NCBI RefSeq assembly: GCF_001661495.1
Contig: NZ_BDDT01000002.1
Location: 1-64,000 of the forward strand
Source: Pseudoalteromonas prydzensis
GTDB lineage: Bacteria > Pseudomonadota > Gammaproteobacteria > Enterobacterales > Alteromonadaceae
Length of the DNA: 64,000 nt
Direction of reading: 5' to 3'
In this document: positions 8,434-18,802 of the stretch, one piece after another
How positions within the stretch are numbered: the stretch's first letter is position 1
Layout: each line of letters starts with the position of its first letter
Position numbers and translations under genes: made by a program
The notes under the pieces: model-generated
What the model saw: only the letters and a program-made list of their open reading frames with translations
The model's database searches: none
Told to the model about the DNA's origin: nothing

Positions 8434-8462
8434 CGTGGCACCGCTATTTAATTGTGTGCCAC
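8434..8462. terminator. Convergent-gene hairpin
   Basis: CGTGGCAC pairs with GTGCCACG around a 13-nt loop between the beta-barrel gene and the converging TIGR03899-type gene. It overlaps the stop of the latter. There is no clear U-tract. Confidence 0.5.
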
Positions 8463-9331
8463 GTTACTTCAAACTCTTCCTCAAGCGCACTGTTTAATAA
8501 TTGCTTATAGGCTTTATTTATAGGCGTGTTGATTAATTTTCGTAATTCATCACCCGTTTGTGTAAATTTATAATAACTCAGTACTAAATCGTTACTCTTT
8601 GGCTTAAGTGCTACTCGTTGAGTTAAAAATGTTAGGTTTATTTCTTGGCCAGCTTTAAGCGCCGCAGATTCAATCTCTTTGCGGTAGATCAGGCCTATAT
8701 CCATCAAAGTTAAAATATCAGGAAAGCTGATCCCAGCTTTACCTAAATTGAACGATACCTTATTGCCTTTGCGAAGCAAATCAAACAAGGAGGGTTTTTT
8801 ATAAAAGCCTAATAGAATTAGATGGCTGTGATCTTTTTCATTATAGCCACACAGGGCGGTACACTTTTGCAGTGCATCGGCCTCTCGCTGGGTCATTTGT
8901 TTGAGCGTTTGAAGGCTTTTAATTGAAAATGTACCTGGGGATACAGTTTCTCCGGCTAAAATTTTTGCCCACAGTTTTTGCATTGATTCATTGGAAGTAT
9001 CTTCACATAGTGAAATAAAACGCTCAACCCAATCTCCGTCTGGTTGGCCATTACTGGTTACATCAGGGCAAAAGTCCATTGCCATAGCCATAATTGCTTC
9101 AATATTTTGCTGTTGCTTTACTAATAGTAATTGTTGGCGATGTTGCGCCCTGGCGAGTGTTGAGTGATCACTATTGACTTGATACGGTAGTTTGCTTTGC
9201 CCTTGCGGCCCATAACTATCGTCACTGGCATTGGTAAGACGAGTTGAGCTGGTTTTACTCATAGAGAAACCAAGCTTAGTTTCAATTATATGAGCGAGAT
9301 TAATTTTTGCTTGGGCTGTTTGAATCGTCAT
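8444..9331 (-). CDS. TIGR03899 family protein
   Basis: A 295-residue cytoplasmic protein of a family (TIGR03899) found in Vibrio, Shewanella and relatives, with no known function. The central part, with the pattern DWVERFISLCEDTSNESMQKLWAKILAGE, also resembles DUF2806. No signal peptide or membrane segment. The ATG at 9331 is chosen over a GTG four codons upstream. The start lies inside the 3' end of the SRPBCC gene, so the two are translationally coupled. Confidence 0.75.
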   Translation of the reverse strand: MTIQTAQAKINLAHIIETKLGFSMSKTSSTRLTNASDDSYGPQGQSKLPYQVNSDHSTLARAQHRQQLLLVKQQQNIEAIMAMAMDFCPDVTSNGQPDGDWVERFISLCEDTSNESMQKLWAKILAGETVSPGTFSIKSLQTLKQMTQREADALQKCTALCGYNEKDHSHLILLGFYKKPSLFDLLRKGNKVSFNLGKAGISFPDILTLMDIGLIYRKEIESAALKAGQEINLTFLTQRVALKPKSNDLVLSYYKFTQTGDELRKLINTPINKAYKQLLNSALEEEFEVTWHTIK

Positions 9332-9866
9332 CAACTTTCTCACTCTGGGGTATCGTTTGTAGTTGTGCTGCTGTTTTTAAGTTATTAAGTCCAAGTCTTA
9401 GGGTGTTTTGTAAAACATATTGACTAAATAGCGCTAAATAGCCCCCTAAGATTGGTGTAGTAACTTCGCCTGATAATGTACATGTTACTAAATTGTCGCT
9501 TGCTAGAGAGGAAAAAGAAACGTCTCCGGCAACAATATGCTCTTCATTAAATAGAATATTAAAATTAATTTTAGCGCCGCTTATATTGGTAATGGTCATT
9601 TCACCAAACCCCCAGCTACTTTGCCAAAACTGGTGAGCACCAACGCCTGCGCTTGGCTCGCCAAGGGTGAAAACAATACTTGGATCTACTTTTTGCCAAG
9701 GTGACCAGCTAGGCCACTTGGTAAAGTCACTGATCAAGGGAGTTATATGTGATTGCGGGGCATGTATAGTAATGCTTTTTTGAACTTGATATTGCTGCGG
9801 CAATAGCAAGCCAATTACTAAAAGAATCAAAGTAATAAGAAAAATAAACTTAGTAACTCTAGGCAA
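9300..9866 (-). CDS. SRPBCC family (polyketide cyclase-like) protein
   Basis: A 188-residue protein with an N-terminal hydrophobic segment (about residues 6-23) followed by a START/SRPBCC-type domain: FTKWPSWSPWQKVDPSIVFT is the usual ligand-cavity signature and GVGAHQFWQSSWGFGEMTI follows. Such proteins bind hydrophobic ligands, and this one is probably anchored at the membrane with the domain outside. The ligand is unknown. The 3' end overlaps the TIGR03899-type gene by about 30 bp, so the two form an operon. Confidence 0.82.
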   Translation of the reverse strand: MPRVTKFIFLITLILLVIGLLLPQQYQVQKSITIHAPQSHITPLISDFTKWPSWSPWQKVDPSIVFTLGEPSAGVGAHQFWQSSWGFGEMTITNISGAKINFNILFNEEHIVAGDVSFSSLASDNLVTCTLSGEVTTPILGGYLALFSQYVLQNTLRLGLNNLKTAAQLQTIPQSEKVDDDSNSPSKN

Positions 9867-10072
9867 AATCTTAATGGTTATTCCTTAAATGATAAATTCC
9901 ACAGTTATACAACGAGACGCTGAATATCGACTATAATCAGTTAATCAACCTTTCATTAATTATCAACATTAATACTGTATCATAAGCTAAATAGTGATAA
10001 CTTATTAGTCAATAGTTGAATTGTCTCAATATTAAATGATGGCGCAAAATATAAGAATTTAAAGGATTTGGA

Positions 10073-12268
10073 ATGACGTCAGAACACAATGATTTTTTGT
10101 TTTTCAATCATGAGGAAGAGCTGAACGAGGACATTGTGCCAGCAGGTTATTGGGATATTTTAATCGTTGATGACGAGCCAGAAATCCACACGGTAACCGA
10201 ACTTGCCTTATCAGGCGTTGAATTTTGGGGTAAAACACTGCGTTTTCATCATGCTTATTCAGGCGTTGAGGCTATCGAAGTATTAACTAATACTCATAAT
10301 GTGTCGGTTTTGCTGCTAGATGTCGTCATGGAATCTGATGATGCTGGTTTAAAAGTAGTTAAAGAAGTACGTGATACGTTGCAAAACCATAATGTGCGTA
10401 TCATTTTACGTACTGGCCAACCAGGTTATGCCCCTGAAGAAAAAGTTATTCGCGAATACGATATTAATGATTATAAAACTAAAACAGAACTTACTCGCAG
10501 TAAGTTGGTGACATCACTGGTCACTGCAATTCGCTCCTATGAGCAAGTTTGTCAGCTTGAGTTCCAAAGCAAAGCGTTAAATAATATCTTATTAGCATCA
10601 AAAGCTATTTTAGGTTTTACTGATATTAAAGCCTTTACTATGGCAGTGATTAAGCAACTGTCGGTGATTTTAGATTGTGTACCCCGAGGTGTGGTGTGTG
10701 GCAGTTTAGATGACAGTAACCTGGTTCGAGTGCTTGGTGGATGTGCTGAGTTTAGTGCTTTTATTGGCCAAGGTGTTGAGCAGTTAGATGATGGACGTAT
10801 TATTCTACAGGTGCAGAATTGTTTTGAATTTGGCGAGCATCAACACACCGAACACGACACCACTTTCTTATTAAAAAGTAAAAATCGCCAAGCCGCTATT
10901 TACTTAGAGTATATTAGCCCACCAAGTTTAACCCAACTGCAATTTGCTGAAATATTCTTAACGAATGTCAGCGTGGGGCTAGATAATGTTAGGTTGTTTA
11001 ATAAGCTCAGAGATGCCGCCTATAAAGATGTGCTAACTGGGCTTGCGAATAGAACCGATTTTATTGAGCAGGTTGAAAAATACCACCGTTTAAATTGTAA
11101 TGAATACGTATTCGTTTTAATTGATGTCGCCCATTTTTCAGATATCAATAATGGTTTGGGGCAGGAAGTAGGTAATTACTTACTTATTGCAATTGTTGAG
11201 CGGCTGAAACAAGAATATCCACAGGCTAAATTACTGTCACGCATTGGCGCCGATGTATTTGGTTTTTTAATTGCACGCAGCGAATTTGATTTAAATGAAT
11301 TACATGAAAATTTAAATCTCCCTTTTAGTGCTGCTGAGCATTTGTTACCGGTTAATTTTAAAATTGGTTTGTGTGAGCAGCAAGACTTTCAAACCAGTGG
11401 TATCGAAACGCTTAAACTTGCTTATATCGCACTTAATCAGTCGAAAAAAGGTCAGTTAGGTAATGCTGTTTATTACACACCTGATATGGAAGAGCAAATG
11501 GCTTGGCGATTAGGGATCATCCGTCAACTTCGCCAAGATTTTGAAAACAATAAATTAGAAGTGTGGTATCAACCGCAGTTGAAGTTTGATGATTTATCAA
11601 TTGTGGGTTGTGAAGCGTTACTGCGTTGGCCGTCGGGGAATGGTAATTATATTTCCCCCGCGATTTTTGTGCCCCTAGCTGAAGATGCCGGGTTAATTGT
11701 TGCTATTGGTCAGTGGGTGTTAGAGCAGGCCTGCCAACAGCAAAAGCGCTTAGCAGCGCAAGGTGTTGAGATCCGTATTGCAGTGAATGTGTCGGTGCCG
11801 CAATTTAAAGTGAAAGGCTACGCCCAACAAGTCAAAGAGACGTTATTAAAATACCAAGTCAAACCACAAAATATTGAGTTAGAAGTTACCGAAAGTGTGG
11901 TTATGGATGAGCTGAGCATGGTGATTAATACCTTAAATGAGCTAAAAGCGTTTGGTATTGAAGTGGCTATTGATGACTTTGGCACAGGCTTTTCATCACT
12001 CAGTTACTTGCAAAAGTTACCATTAGATAGATTGAAAATCGACCGCGCATTTATTAAAGATCTTCCCGATCACGACAACGGCGCAATTGCTGCGTTAGTG
12101 GTTGCGTTGGGTGCTAAGCTTGGCCTAAAAACTATTGCAGAAGGGGTTGAAACGCAAGCTCAAGCCGATTTCCTGAAACAATTAGGTTGCGATGAAGTGC
12201 AAGGTTTTATGTACGCTAAACCAATGCCAGAAGTTGAGCTTATTCAGTATATTGAAAGTAAAAAATAG
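10073..12268 (+). CDS. Response regulator with DUF3369, degenerate GGDEF and EAL domains
   Basis: A 731-residue cytoplasmic signalling protein. Order: receiver domain (about 27-150, phospho-acceptor Asp83 in LLLDVVM), DUF3369 (about 165-310), GGDEF-like domain (about 315-460), EAL domain (about 475-730). The GGDEF signature is replaced by IGADVF near residue 390, so diguanylate cyclase activity is unlikely. The EAL side keeps CEALLRW, EVTESV, IDDFGTGFSSL, KIDRAFI and AEGVET, which predicts an active c-di-GMP phosphodiesterase. The degenerate GGDEF may bind GTP as a regulator. No partner histidine kinase gene lies next to it. Confidence 0.92.
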   Translation: MTSEHNDFLFFNHEEELNEDIVPAGYWDILIVDDEPEIHTVTELALSGVEFWGKTLRFHHAYSGVEAIEVLTNTHNVSVLLLDVVMESDDAGLKVVKEVRDTLQNHNVRIILRTGQPGYAPEEKVIREYDINDYKTKTELTRSKLVTSLVTAIRSYEQVCQLEFQSKALNNILLASKAILGFTDIKAFTMAVIKQLSVILDCVPRGVVCGSLDDSNLVRVLGGCAEFSAFIGQGVEQLDDGRIILQVQNCFEFGEHQHTEHDTTFLLKSKNRQAAIYLEYISPPSLTQLQFAEIFLTNVSVGLDNVRLFNKLRDAAYKDVLTGLANRTDFIEQVEKYHRLNCNEYVFVLIDVAHFSDINNGLGQEVGNYLLIAIVERLKQEYPQAKLLSRIGADVFGFLIARSEFDLNELHENLNLPFSAAEHLLPVNFKIGLCEQQDFQTSGIETLKLAYIALNQSKKGQLGNAVYYTPDMEEQMAWRLGIIRQLRQDFENNKLEVWYQPQLKFDDLSIVGCEALLRWPSGNGNYISPAIFVPLAEDAGLIVAIGQWVLEQACQQQKRLAAQGVEIRIAVNVSVPQFKVKGYAQQVKETLLKYQVKPQNIELEVTESVVMDELSMVINTLNELKAFGIEVAIDDFGTGFSSLSYLQKLPLDRLKIDRAFIKDLPDHDNGAIAALVVALGAKLGLKTIAEGVETQAQADFLKQLGCDEVQGFMYAKPMPEVELIQYIESKK

Positions 12269-12373
12269 CACTATTGTTGCAATATACTCAGTGCAAGCGT
12301 AAATAGCTAATATCGCTTATTCATTTATTCGGGTATACTTTGCGACCTTTTTTAAAGCAATTGGTTACTTTTT

Positions 12374-13576
12374 ATGAGCGCACTTAAAGCCAAGCGAGCG
12401 TTATTCTCATACCCTAAATATTGGGCTGAGTGTTACGGCACCGCACCATTTTTACCAACTACACGCGAAGAAATGGATGCACTTGGCTGGGATAGCTGCG
12501 ATATAATCATAATTAGTGGCGATGCGTATGTTGACCACCCTAGTTTTGGTATGGCGGTAATAGGGCGTGTTCTCGAAGCGCAAGGCTTTCGAGTTGGTAT
12601 TATCGCGCAGCCTGATTGGCAGTCCAAAGATGCCTTTATGGCACTTGGTAAACCTAATTTATTTTTTGGTGTGACCGCTGGTAATATGGACTCGATGATC
12701 AACCGTTATACGGCTGAAAAACGAATGCGCCATGATGATGCCTATACCCCAGGTAACATCGGCGGTAAACGCCCAGATCGTGCTGTGATGATTTACTCAC
12801 AAAAATGTCGTGAAGCCTATAAAGGCGTACCTATTGTTATTGGTGGTATTGAAGCCAGCCTTCGTCGTATTGCCCATTATGATTACTGGCAAGAAAAAGT
12901 ACGCCGTAGTATTTTATTTGATGCTAAAGCTGACATTCTTATTTACGGTAATGCTGAACGTCCGCTGGTGGAAGTTGCGCACCGTATCGCCGCAGGCGAA
13001 ACCATGGATACTATTCAAGATATTCGTGGTACTGCTGTTATCCGCAAAGAGCCATTACCGGGCTGGCGTGGTAGTGATTCCACCGCGATTGATAAAATTG
13101 GTAAAATTGACCCAATTCCAAACCCATATGGTGCCGATGATGTGGGTTGTAGCAAAAGCGAATTTAAAAAAGCGGGTATTGATTTACAAGCTGAAGCGGC
13201 AAAACCAATAACCATTCAGCCAGCGCGTCCCAAACCTTGGGAAAAAACCTACGTTAAGCTGCCTGCGTTTGAACAAGTCAGTGTTAATAAACCACTGTAT
13301 GCTCATGCATCGCGTATTTTACACCAAGAAACCAACCCGGGTTGTGCACGAGCGTTATTTCAACGTCATGGAGATCGCTCTATTTGGGTAAATCCACCTG
13401 CGTTTCCGCTTGAAACACATGAAATGGATGCCGTATTTGGCCTGCCGTATCAGCGTATTCCTCACCCAAGTTATGGTGATGCGAAGATCCCAGCATACGA
13501 TATGATCAAAACATCAGTGAATATTATGCGAGGTTGTTTTGGCGGTTGTTCATTCACTCTTTTATTTGCTTCTTAG
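12374..13576 (+). pseudogene. ygiQ: ygiQ, 5' part (interrupted by island)
   Basis: This is the N-terminal half of the YgiQ family radical-SAM protein (function not established). It carries the family N-terminal domain ([41 protein letters not shown]). Chromosomal sequence runs to 13555, through [10 protein letters not shown], i.e. the first two cysteines of the radical-SAM CX3CX2C motif. The following codons (TLLFAS, stop) come from the island. The third Cys and the rest of the enzyme lie at 35413-36405. As integrated, the product lacks an intact Fe-S site and should be inactive. Confidence 0.93.
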
Positions 13577-13641
13577 AATTGATACCCTGATATTTATATT
13601 TAGAACTGCAGTGTCGTATAAAATAGATAATAGAGGTTCCT

Positions 13642-14883
13642 ATGTTGATAACTAAAACAATAAAGACTGTAACTACTACTGTCAGATTTGGGGAAGTAAA
13701 CCTTGTAAATATGAAAAAAAAATCACTTGATATGAAAGTACGTAAAACAGCTGTTATTGATGCTATTTCAGGTATCAAGGACACTCAACTTTCACAGCTT
13801 GTAAATATCTTCATTATGGAAAAGGCCAGTAAAACAGTTGATACTAAGCCACTAAGCAAAGCATTGCTTCAGTGGGTGCGTTGGTTAGAAGATAAAAATA
13901 TAAATGCTTTCGAGCCATCTATTTTTCATTACCAAAGTCCAAGCTATGGCTTCCGTGAAGAGCTATTAATTAGAGTTCATGATGAGGCTACTGAGCTTTC
14001 ATATACTACAGCAAGCAACTATATTAACGCCATCAAAGCTTTTTATGATTTTCTAAATGAAAACAATGTAGTAGACAAAAATAACTTTTATAAAAGCAGC
14101 TTGCGTATGTCAGGTAGAGGTGTTAAAACTAATTCAACAGACTTGGCAATTAGGCCTGTTAAACAACATAACCATACTCCGTTAAATCCTTTTACTCGAA
14201 ATGAGTGTGAAGAACTTTTAAAAATTATCGAACAGCTACCGACTCAAGAATATTTAATGATTATGCTTATGATTGGTTGTGGGCTGCGTGGAAAAGAAGT
14301 TTATACGATGAATAGTGAGCTTTTTACTTCTGATTTATTTGCAGAAAATGAATCATTTATTATGAGAGATATCACTATCGGGCCTAAACAAGGAGTAAAA
14401 ACTAAATTTTCCATCCCGAGAGAGTTATTTATTACTAAAGCACTTTACGAAGAGGTTTTGGACTATGTAGAAGGCGAAGAATACAAATCCAAACTAGCCA
14501 CTTATCATAAGAATACAGCAAGAGTTCCCGGTTATTCCCCATTGTTTATTGTAAACCCAGGTCAACAAGCGAGTGCTATGAAAATCAATAATCTATGGGT
14601 GAAAATTAAAAAATGCTATTTAGCAAGGACTGGAAAAAAACTTGATCATAAACCTCATGATTTACGCGCAACCTTTGGAACAAATCTTTTAAGGCTATTA
14701 TCAGAAGATATTTCTGATATGGAGCAGGTGCTCAACCTTGTGAAGGTTGCTATGGGCCATAAGTCTGTCTCGCAAACAATGAAATATATTAGTCACTTTA
14801 CCCGCGAAGGTACGCTAACTAAAGCTGCAAATATACTTGATAGAGCGGCATCAAAGTTTTATCAGGGAGTGGTACTAGGATGA
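13642..14883 (+). CDS. ginA: GInt tyrosine recombinase GinA
   Basis: A 413-residue site-specific tyrosine recombinase, the first of a trio. Catalytic residues can be seen: Arg in GCGLRGKEV (near 215), HDLRATFG (near 338), MGHKS (near 372) and the nucleophile Tyr in MKYISHF (near 380). An N-terminal SAM-like DNA-binding domain (about 60-150, with SYTTASNYINAIKAFYDFL) precedes the catalytic domain. The gene starts 86 bp inside the island's left end, and its stop overlaps the ginB start as ATGA. By analogy with GInt islands, it works with GinB, GinC and GinD in excision and integration. Confidence 0.88.
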   Translation: MLITKTIKTVTTTVRFGEVNLVNMKKKSLDMKVRKTAVIDAISGIKDTQLSQLVNIFIMEKASKTVDTKPLSKALLQWVRWLEDKNINAFEPSIFHYQSPSYGFREELLIRVHDEATELSYTTASNYINAIKAFYDFLNENNVVDKNNFYKSSLRMSGRGVKTNSTDLAIRPVKQHNHTPLNPFTRNECEELLKIIEQLPTQEYLMIMLMIGCGLRGKEVYTMNSELFTSDLFAENESFIMRDITIGPKQGVKTKFSIPRELFITKALYEEVLDYVEGEEYKSKLATYHKNTARVPGYSPLFIVNPGQQASAMKINNLWVKIKKCYLARTGKKLDHKPHDLRATFGTNLLRLLSEDISDMEQVLNLVKVAMGHKSVSQTMKYISHFTREGTLTKAANILDRAASKFYQGVVLG

Positions 14884-16664
14884 TAAATATAGACGGTATA
14901 ACTGAGTATAATGCAAAAAATACAATAGAGATTAATGCGCATGGAACAGGTTGCTCTGTGATTGATTTCAACATGGGAGCTTCTAAAAATTTTTTTCGAA
15001 GTTATTTCAAAACTGGGTATCAGTACAACAACTTTGTGAACATTCCCAAAGAAGATTACTGCCAAGACACCTATAAATTGGCACTTTCTATTAAAAATTA
15101 TTTAAAATCGTTTGGGAAAGGTGGGCGAAACACCATTTTTAGAGGGATTCGCGACTATTTTAATTTTGTCGCGCAGCATGAGCTTGATTATAAAAGAAGT
15201 GATGCACTTGAAGCTTATTGTCACATGATGAAGACAAAAGTACGGACTCTCGCTTGGCAAGAATCAACAGCTATAAGTAATTTGAGCATTATAAACAAGT
15301 TTCTTATATATCTAGGCGTATTTGTGGCAAACTTTGAATACGTCTTCTCAAATACAAATTCTCAAAAAAAATATACTAATTCAATATATTATCAACCTCA
15401 TGAATTAAGCCTATTAATGCATTTCGTTACACGACTGTATGAAGTCTATAAGAAATATTTAATAGATACTCTCGATTATATTGAAAGTGAAAAATTACCA
15501 AGTGGCACTCTGGGTAGAAATAATTTTTGCCAAATAACTCCAATCACATTTTTTATTAATGGCGATAAGCATGATCATATGATTGTGACAAAGAATCATG
15601 TGAATACATATATGGCATTGTCGTTTATCTTGTTTACTTATTATACGCTTTCTCGTAAATCAATCACATCTTCTCTTAAATATAGTGACATAATATTTAC
15701 TGATTCAGGAAGTATAGAGACCAAGCCGTTAATGAAGGGACGTGGGTTTAAGTTTGTGCGGTTTGGTATCGGCAATAATGAATTTGATATAGATAAGTCC
15801 GGTTTGAAATGGTTTAACAGCTTTAGCAGTATTCGGCTGCGTATAATTAATGTTTTTCAGAGGCTAAATTTTGACAATCAGGAGTATGCCGACAATTTAT
15901 TTTTCTCTGTTAACACTAAGCTGCGTCAGTTCAATGGATTTAATACTAAAAACTATAGCCAAGCAATTTTTGATCAAGACCACATCTGGTTAATTGAAGA
16001 GTTAGGCATCTCCTTACCTCGTATAAACTTACAGACCTTAATTAAATCAGTAGAAATGACCCTTGAAGATGAAAGTAAAGATCCTCTCCTTTTAACTGAA
16101 AAGTCTCAGCATGAATATGAAACATATGAAAATAACTATGGTCGTGGAAATCCTATCACTAATCTTAAGTCAATGAGTCAAGCCCTTTCCGTAATTATGA
16201 GCGGAACTGAAGTTCACAAAGATTTCGAAGAAAGAAAAATAGAGGCAGAGAAAAGTGGATTTCGTTTACAAGAAAATCATGATACGGAGTGTTCAGTAAG
16301 CGCTAATGGACTCGGTTGCAACCAGTCATTACCACCATCGCCACAAGAACAGGCTTTCTATTATAAAATGAAGAAAAAAAATAAAGAGCCTAAGCAATGC
16401 ACAGACTTACTAAGCTGTTTAGAGTGCAATAAATGCACTCTTATTGATGATGAAGATTGCTTGTATGAAACACTTTCGTTTCGACAAGCAATTATGCTAA
16501 ATAAAGCTGGATATGCTGGTGCAAGAGTAGGAGAGGAATCCTATACATCTCTATTAGATAAATTAAATACAGCGCTTCAGTTTGTTTCCCCTAAAAAACT
16601 TCTAAATGCTCAAAATAGAATTAACAAAGAAGGTATAAGTGAAGTATGGCAAATCAAAATCTAA
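14880..16664 (+). CDS. ginB: GInt recombinase GinB (degenerate active site)
   Basis: A 594-residue protein in the position of GinB. Arg in TLSRKSI (near 258) and a late Tyr in ENNYGRG (near 420) fit a tyrosine recombinase. The expected HxxR box is replaced by INLQTLIK, so strand cleavage by this subunit is doubtful. A C-terminal cysteine cluster (CTDLLSCLECNKC and CLYE, about 505-530) looks metal-binding. It overlaps ginA by 4 bp and ginC by 19 bp. It is probably an architectural partner of the active recombinases. Confidence 0.78.
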   Translation: MINIDGITEYNAKNTIEINAHGTGCSVIDFNMGASKNFFRSYFKTGYQYNNFVNIPKEDYCQDTYKLALSIKNYLKSFGKGGRNTIFRGIRDYFNFVAQHELDYKRSDALEAYCHMMKTKVRTLAWQESTAISNLSIINKFLIYLGVFVANFEYVFSNTNSQKKYTNSIYYQPHELSLLMHFVTRLYEVYKKYLIDTLDYIESEKLPSGTLGRNNFCQITPITFFINGDKHDHMIVTKNHVNTYMALSFILFTYYTLSRKSITSSLKYSDIIFTDSGSIETKPLMKGRGFKFVRFGIGNNEFDIDKSGLKWFNSFSSIRLRIINVFQRLNFDNQEYADNLFFSVNTKLRQFNGFNTKNYSQAIFDQDHIWLIEELGISLPRINLQTLIKSVEMTLEDESKDPLLLTEKSQHEYETYENNYGRGNPITNLKSMSQALSVIMSGTEVHKDFEERKIEAEKSGFRLQENHDTECSVSANGLGCNQSLPPSPQEQAFYYKMKKKNKEPKQCTDLLSCLECNKCTLIDDEDCLYETLSFRQAIMLNKAGYAGARVGEESYTSLLDKLNTALQFVSPKKLLNAQNRINKEGISEVWQIKI

Positions 16665-18802
16665 TATCTTTGCTTACTTTAGAGCGGTTTGGATTAGATA
16701 AAACGAATGGCGGAACGAGAAACTCCCTTCCAACATGGTCTAGTATTGTTAGCGGCTTGCAATATTATAAACAGTCTGGAGAAATAAGTCGTGATTTACA
16801 GCTAATGGTGGTTATGCCTGCTAAAGAATATATTAATACAAAGGGTCAGAATGCTAAATGTGAAGCAGTTAATTTTTCAATGGATATATGGAAAGCAGAT
16901 TGGCAGCAGATAGATGATAAACGGTCAGCCAATTTTAATAAATTGAGTGGGCGCTTAGAGTTTGAAACTAAAATTGTATGTTTAGCTGAACTATGGTTGC
17001 TCCAAAGAAGAAGTAAACTTAATAGCCTACTAAGAAAGTGTAATCATATAATAAAATGCGCAGAAGTATGTCAAGAAGAAGGAATCTTGTCGCTATTTCA
17101 TTTAGGACAACAGAATTTATTTGAAAGAATTTACAGAAGCTTCCGTAAAACAATGTCGCATGATTCAGCTAGAAATATTCTATTAGCTCTCGTAGGGTTG
17201 AATGACCTTCAACACACGCCTTTTCAAACATATGGTTTTTATATTAATACAAATATAAAACAATTTATTGACGGGCGAAATGACGGAAATCAGACCTACT
17301 GCATGCCCTTTTCTATTCTAAGTAAACTGTGGAGCGGATTAAAAGAATACGCTGAGGATATTGAATTAGAATATCTACCCAAAGCCTTACCGATACTTTC
17401 CAAACTAGGTGAGTTTTGTCGCGAATATCCGCAGGAAAAAAGGCAAATAGGATCTCGGCCAAAGGAAAAAATATGGACTCTTTATTGGGCAAAAGCTGAA
17501 AATCAATCTTTATTAAAAGCATACAATGAGAAATACCCTGATGACCATGCCGTTATTAATAGAGAAAAGTCACAGCAAAGAGCTTTAGGGGCGTCAGTAG
17601 AGGCAAAAAGATACTGGACTTCACTCAAAGAAGTGGGGATAGATTATTATCTTGATTACCCTCTATTAGCTAGTGCATTTCACCGCATTAACCGTGTTCT
17701 TAAGGTAGGAGTTCAAGCGTATACTGGTATGCGAGATAGTGAATCCAAAGATGTTAAGCTAGGAGGACTAATAGTTGATACAGATAATGGATATATTGGT
17801 GTTCATTCCAAGCTCACTAAATTTGCCCCAGAGCGTGGTTCGGATGAAATATGGGCGGCAGCCCCGTGGGTTGAAATTATGTTTCGTGTTGCAAATAAAA
17901 TTGCCAGTTCAATTTTTGGACACTTAAGCGAACAAGAAATTAGAGAGTTAAATTTCACTAGCAACATTACGTCTTATGTATCAAGTAATGTAATTAGAAA
18001 GTTGTCAGGAAAAACTAATAAACAAACTCAAATACCAGAACTTACTATGCTCACACAAGTTACTAATATGAAAATATCAAAAGAAGAGGTCAGTGAATTT
18101 TATCGACTTAATAAAAATCTTAATAATTTTGATATTATTAAAGAAGAAATTGTACTTAATAACTATTGGCCATTACGCTCACATCAATACCGACGTTCTA
18201 TTGCTGTCCATAGTCAGAGGTTAGGTGCAGCAAATGACCGCACATTAGCGTTTCAGTTTAAACACCGTTCAAGAACGCAAACCGACTGGTATACCGAAGG
18301 TGGAAGTGCAAATAGCATATATAAAAATAGTGTGTCAGAGAAGCTGAAAAGTAACTGGAAGCGCGAGGAGCTTACTGCGAATGCAGAAATAGCTGTTGAG
18401 CTTCAAGAAAATCCTAATCTTTTTGGTAAAGGTGGGGAGCTACTTAAATCACAACAAGGTCAAGACCAAAGCGTTAAAGTTTATCCAAGCATTAAAAAAG
18501 CAAAACAGATGGCAAGACGAGGTAAATCAAAATTAAAAGCTTTAGGGCATGGAATGTATTGTTTAAATGGAGATAGCTGTAAAATGCAAGCACTTATACA
18601 TTCCTCAGTATGCAACCCTGAATGCGAAAACTTTGTTGCTGATGAAAGTGCAATCACATACCATAAAAATCGGTTCTACTACTATACCAACCTCATCAGC
18701 AATAGTATCAAGCATAGGCGAACTGAGGCGCAAATTGAATATCTTAAACTTGAACAAGAATCGCACCAAGAGTTTCTTGAAAGCTGCGGAGTGTCGATAT
18801 GA
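16646..18802 (+). CDS. ginC: GInt recombinase GinC
   Basis: A 718-residue large tyrosine recombinase. The catalytic pattern is complete: Arg in AYTGMRDSES (near 362), HQYRRSIA (near 513), FKHRS (near 540) and Tyr in DWYTEGG (near 549). The C-terminal part has a cysteine cluster (MYCLNGDSCKMQ, SVCNPECENF, about 636-665), a likely zinc site seen in large members of such trios. The long N-terminal part has no domain I can name. It overlaps ginB by 19 bp and ginD by 4 bp. Confidence 0.85.
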   Translation: MANQNLISLLTLERFGLDKTNGGTRNSLPTWSSIVSGLQYYKQSGEISRDLQLMVVMPAKEYINTKGQNAKCEAVNFSMDIWKADWQQIDDKRSANFNKLSGRLEFETKIVCLAELWLLQRRSKLNSLLRKCNHIIKCAEVCQEEGILSLFHLGQQNLFERIYRSFRKTMSHDSARNILLALVGLNDLQHTPFQTYGFYINTNIKQFIDGRNDGNQTYCMPFSILSKLWSGLKEYAEDIELEYLPKALPILSKLGEFCREYPQEKRQIGSRPKEKIWTLYWAKAENQSLLKAYNEKYPDDHAVINREKSQQRALGASVEAKRYWTSLKEVGIDYYLDYPLLASAFHRINRVLKVGVQAYTGMRDSESKDVKLGGLIVDTDNGYIGVHSKLTKFAPERGSDEIWAAAPWVEIMFRVANKIASSIFGHLSEQEIRELNFTSNITSYVSSNVIRKLSGKTNKQTQIPELTMLTQVTNMKISKEEVSEFYRLNKNLNNFDIIKEEIVLNNYWPLRSHQYRRSIAVHSQRLGAANDRTLAFQFKHRSRTQTDWYTEGGSANSIYKNSVSEKLKSNWKREELTANAEIAVELQENPNLFGKGGELLKSQQGQDQSVKVYPSIKKAKQMARRGKSKLKALGHGMYCLNGDSCKMQALIHSSVCNPECENFVADESAITYHKNRFYYYTNLISNSIKHRRTEAQIEYLKLEQESHQEFLESCGVSI

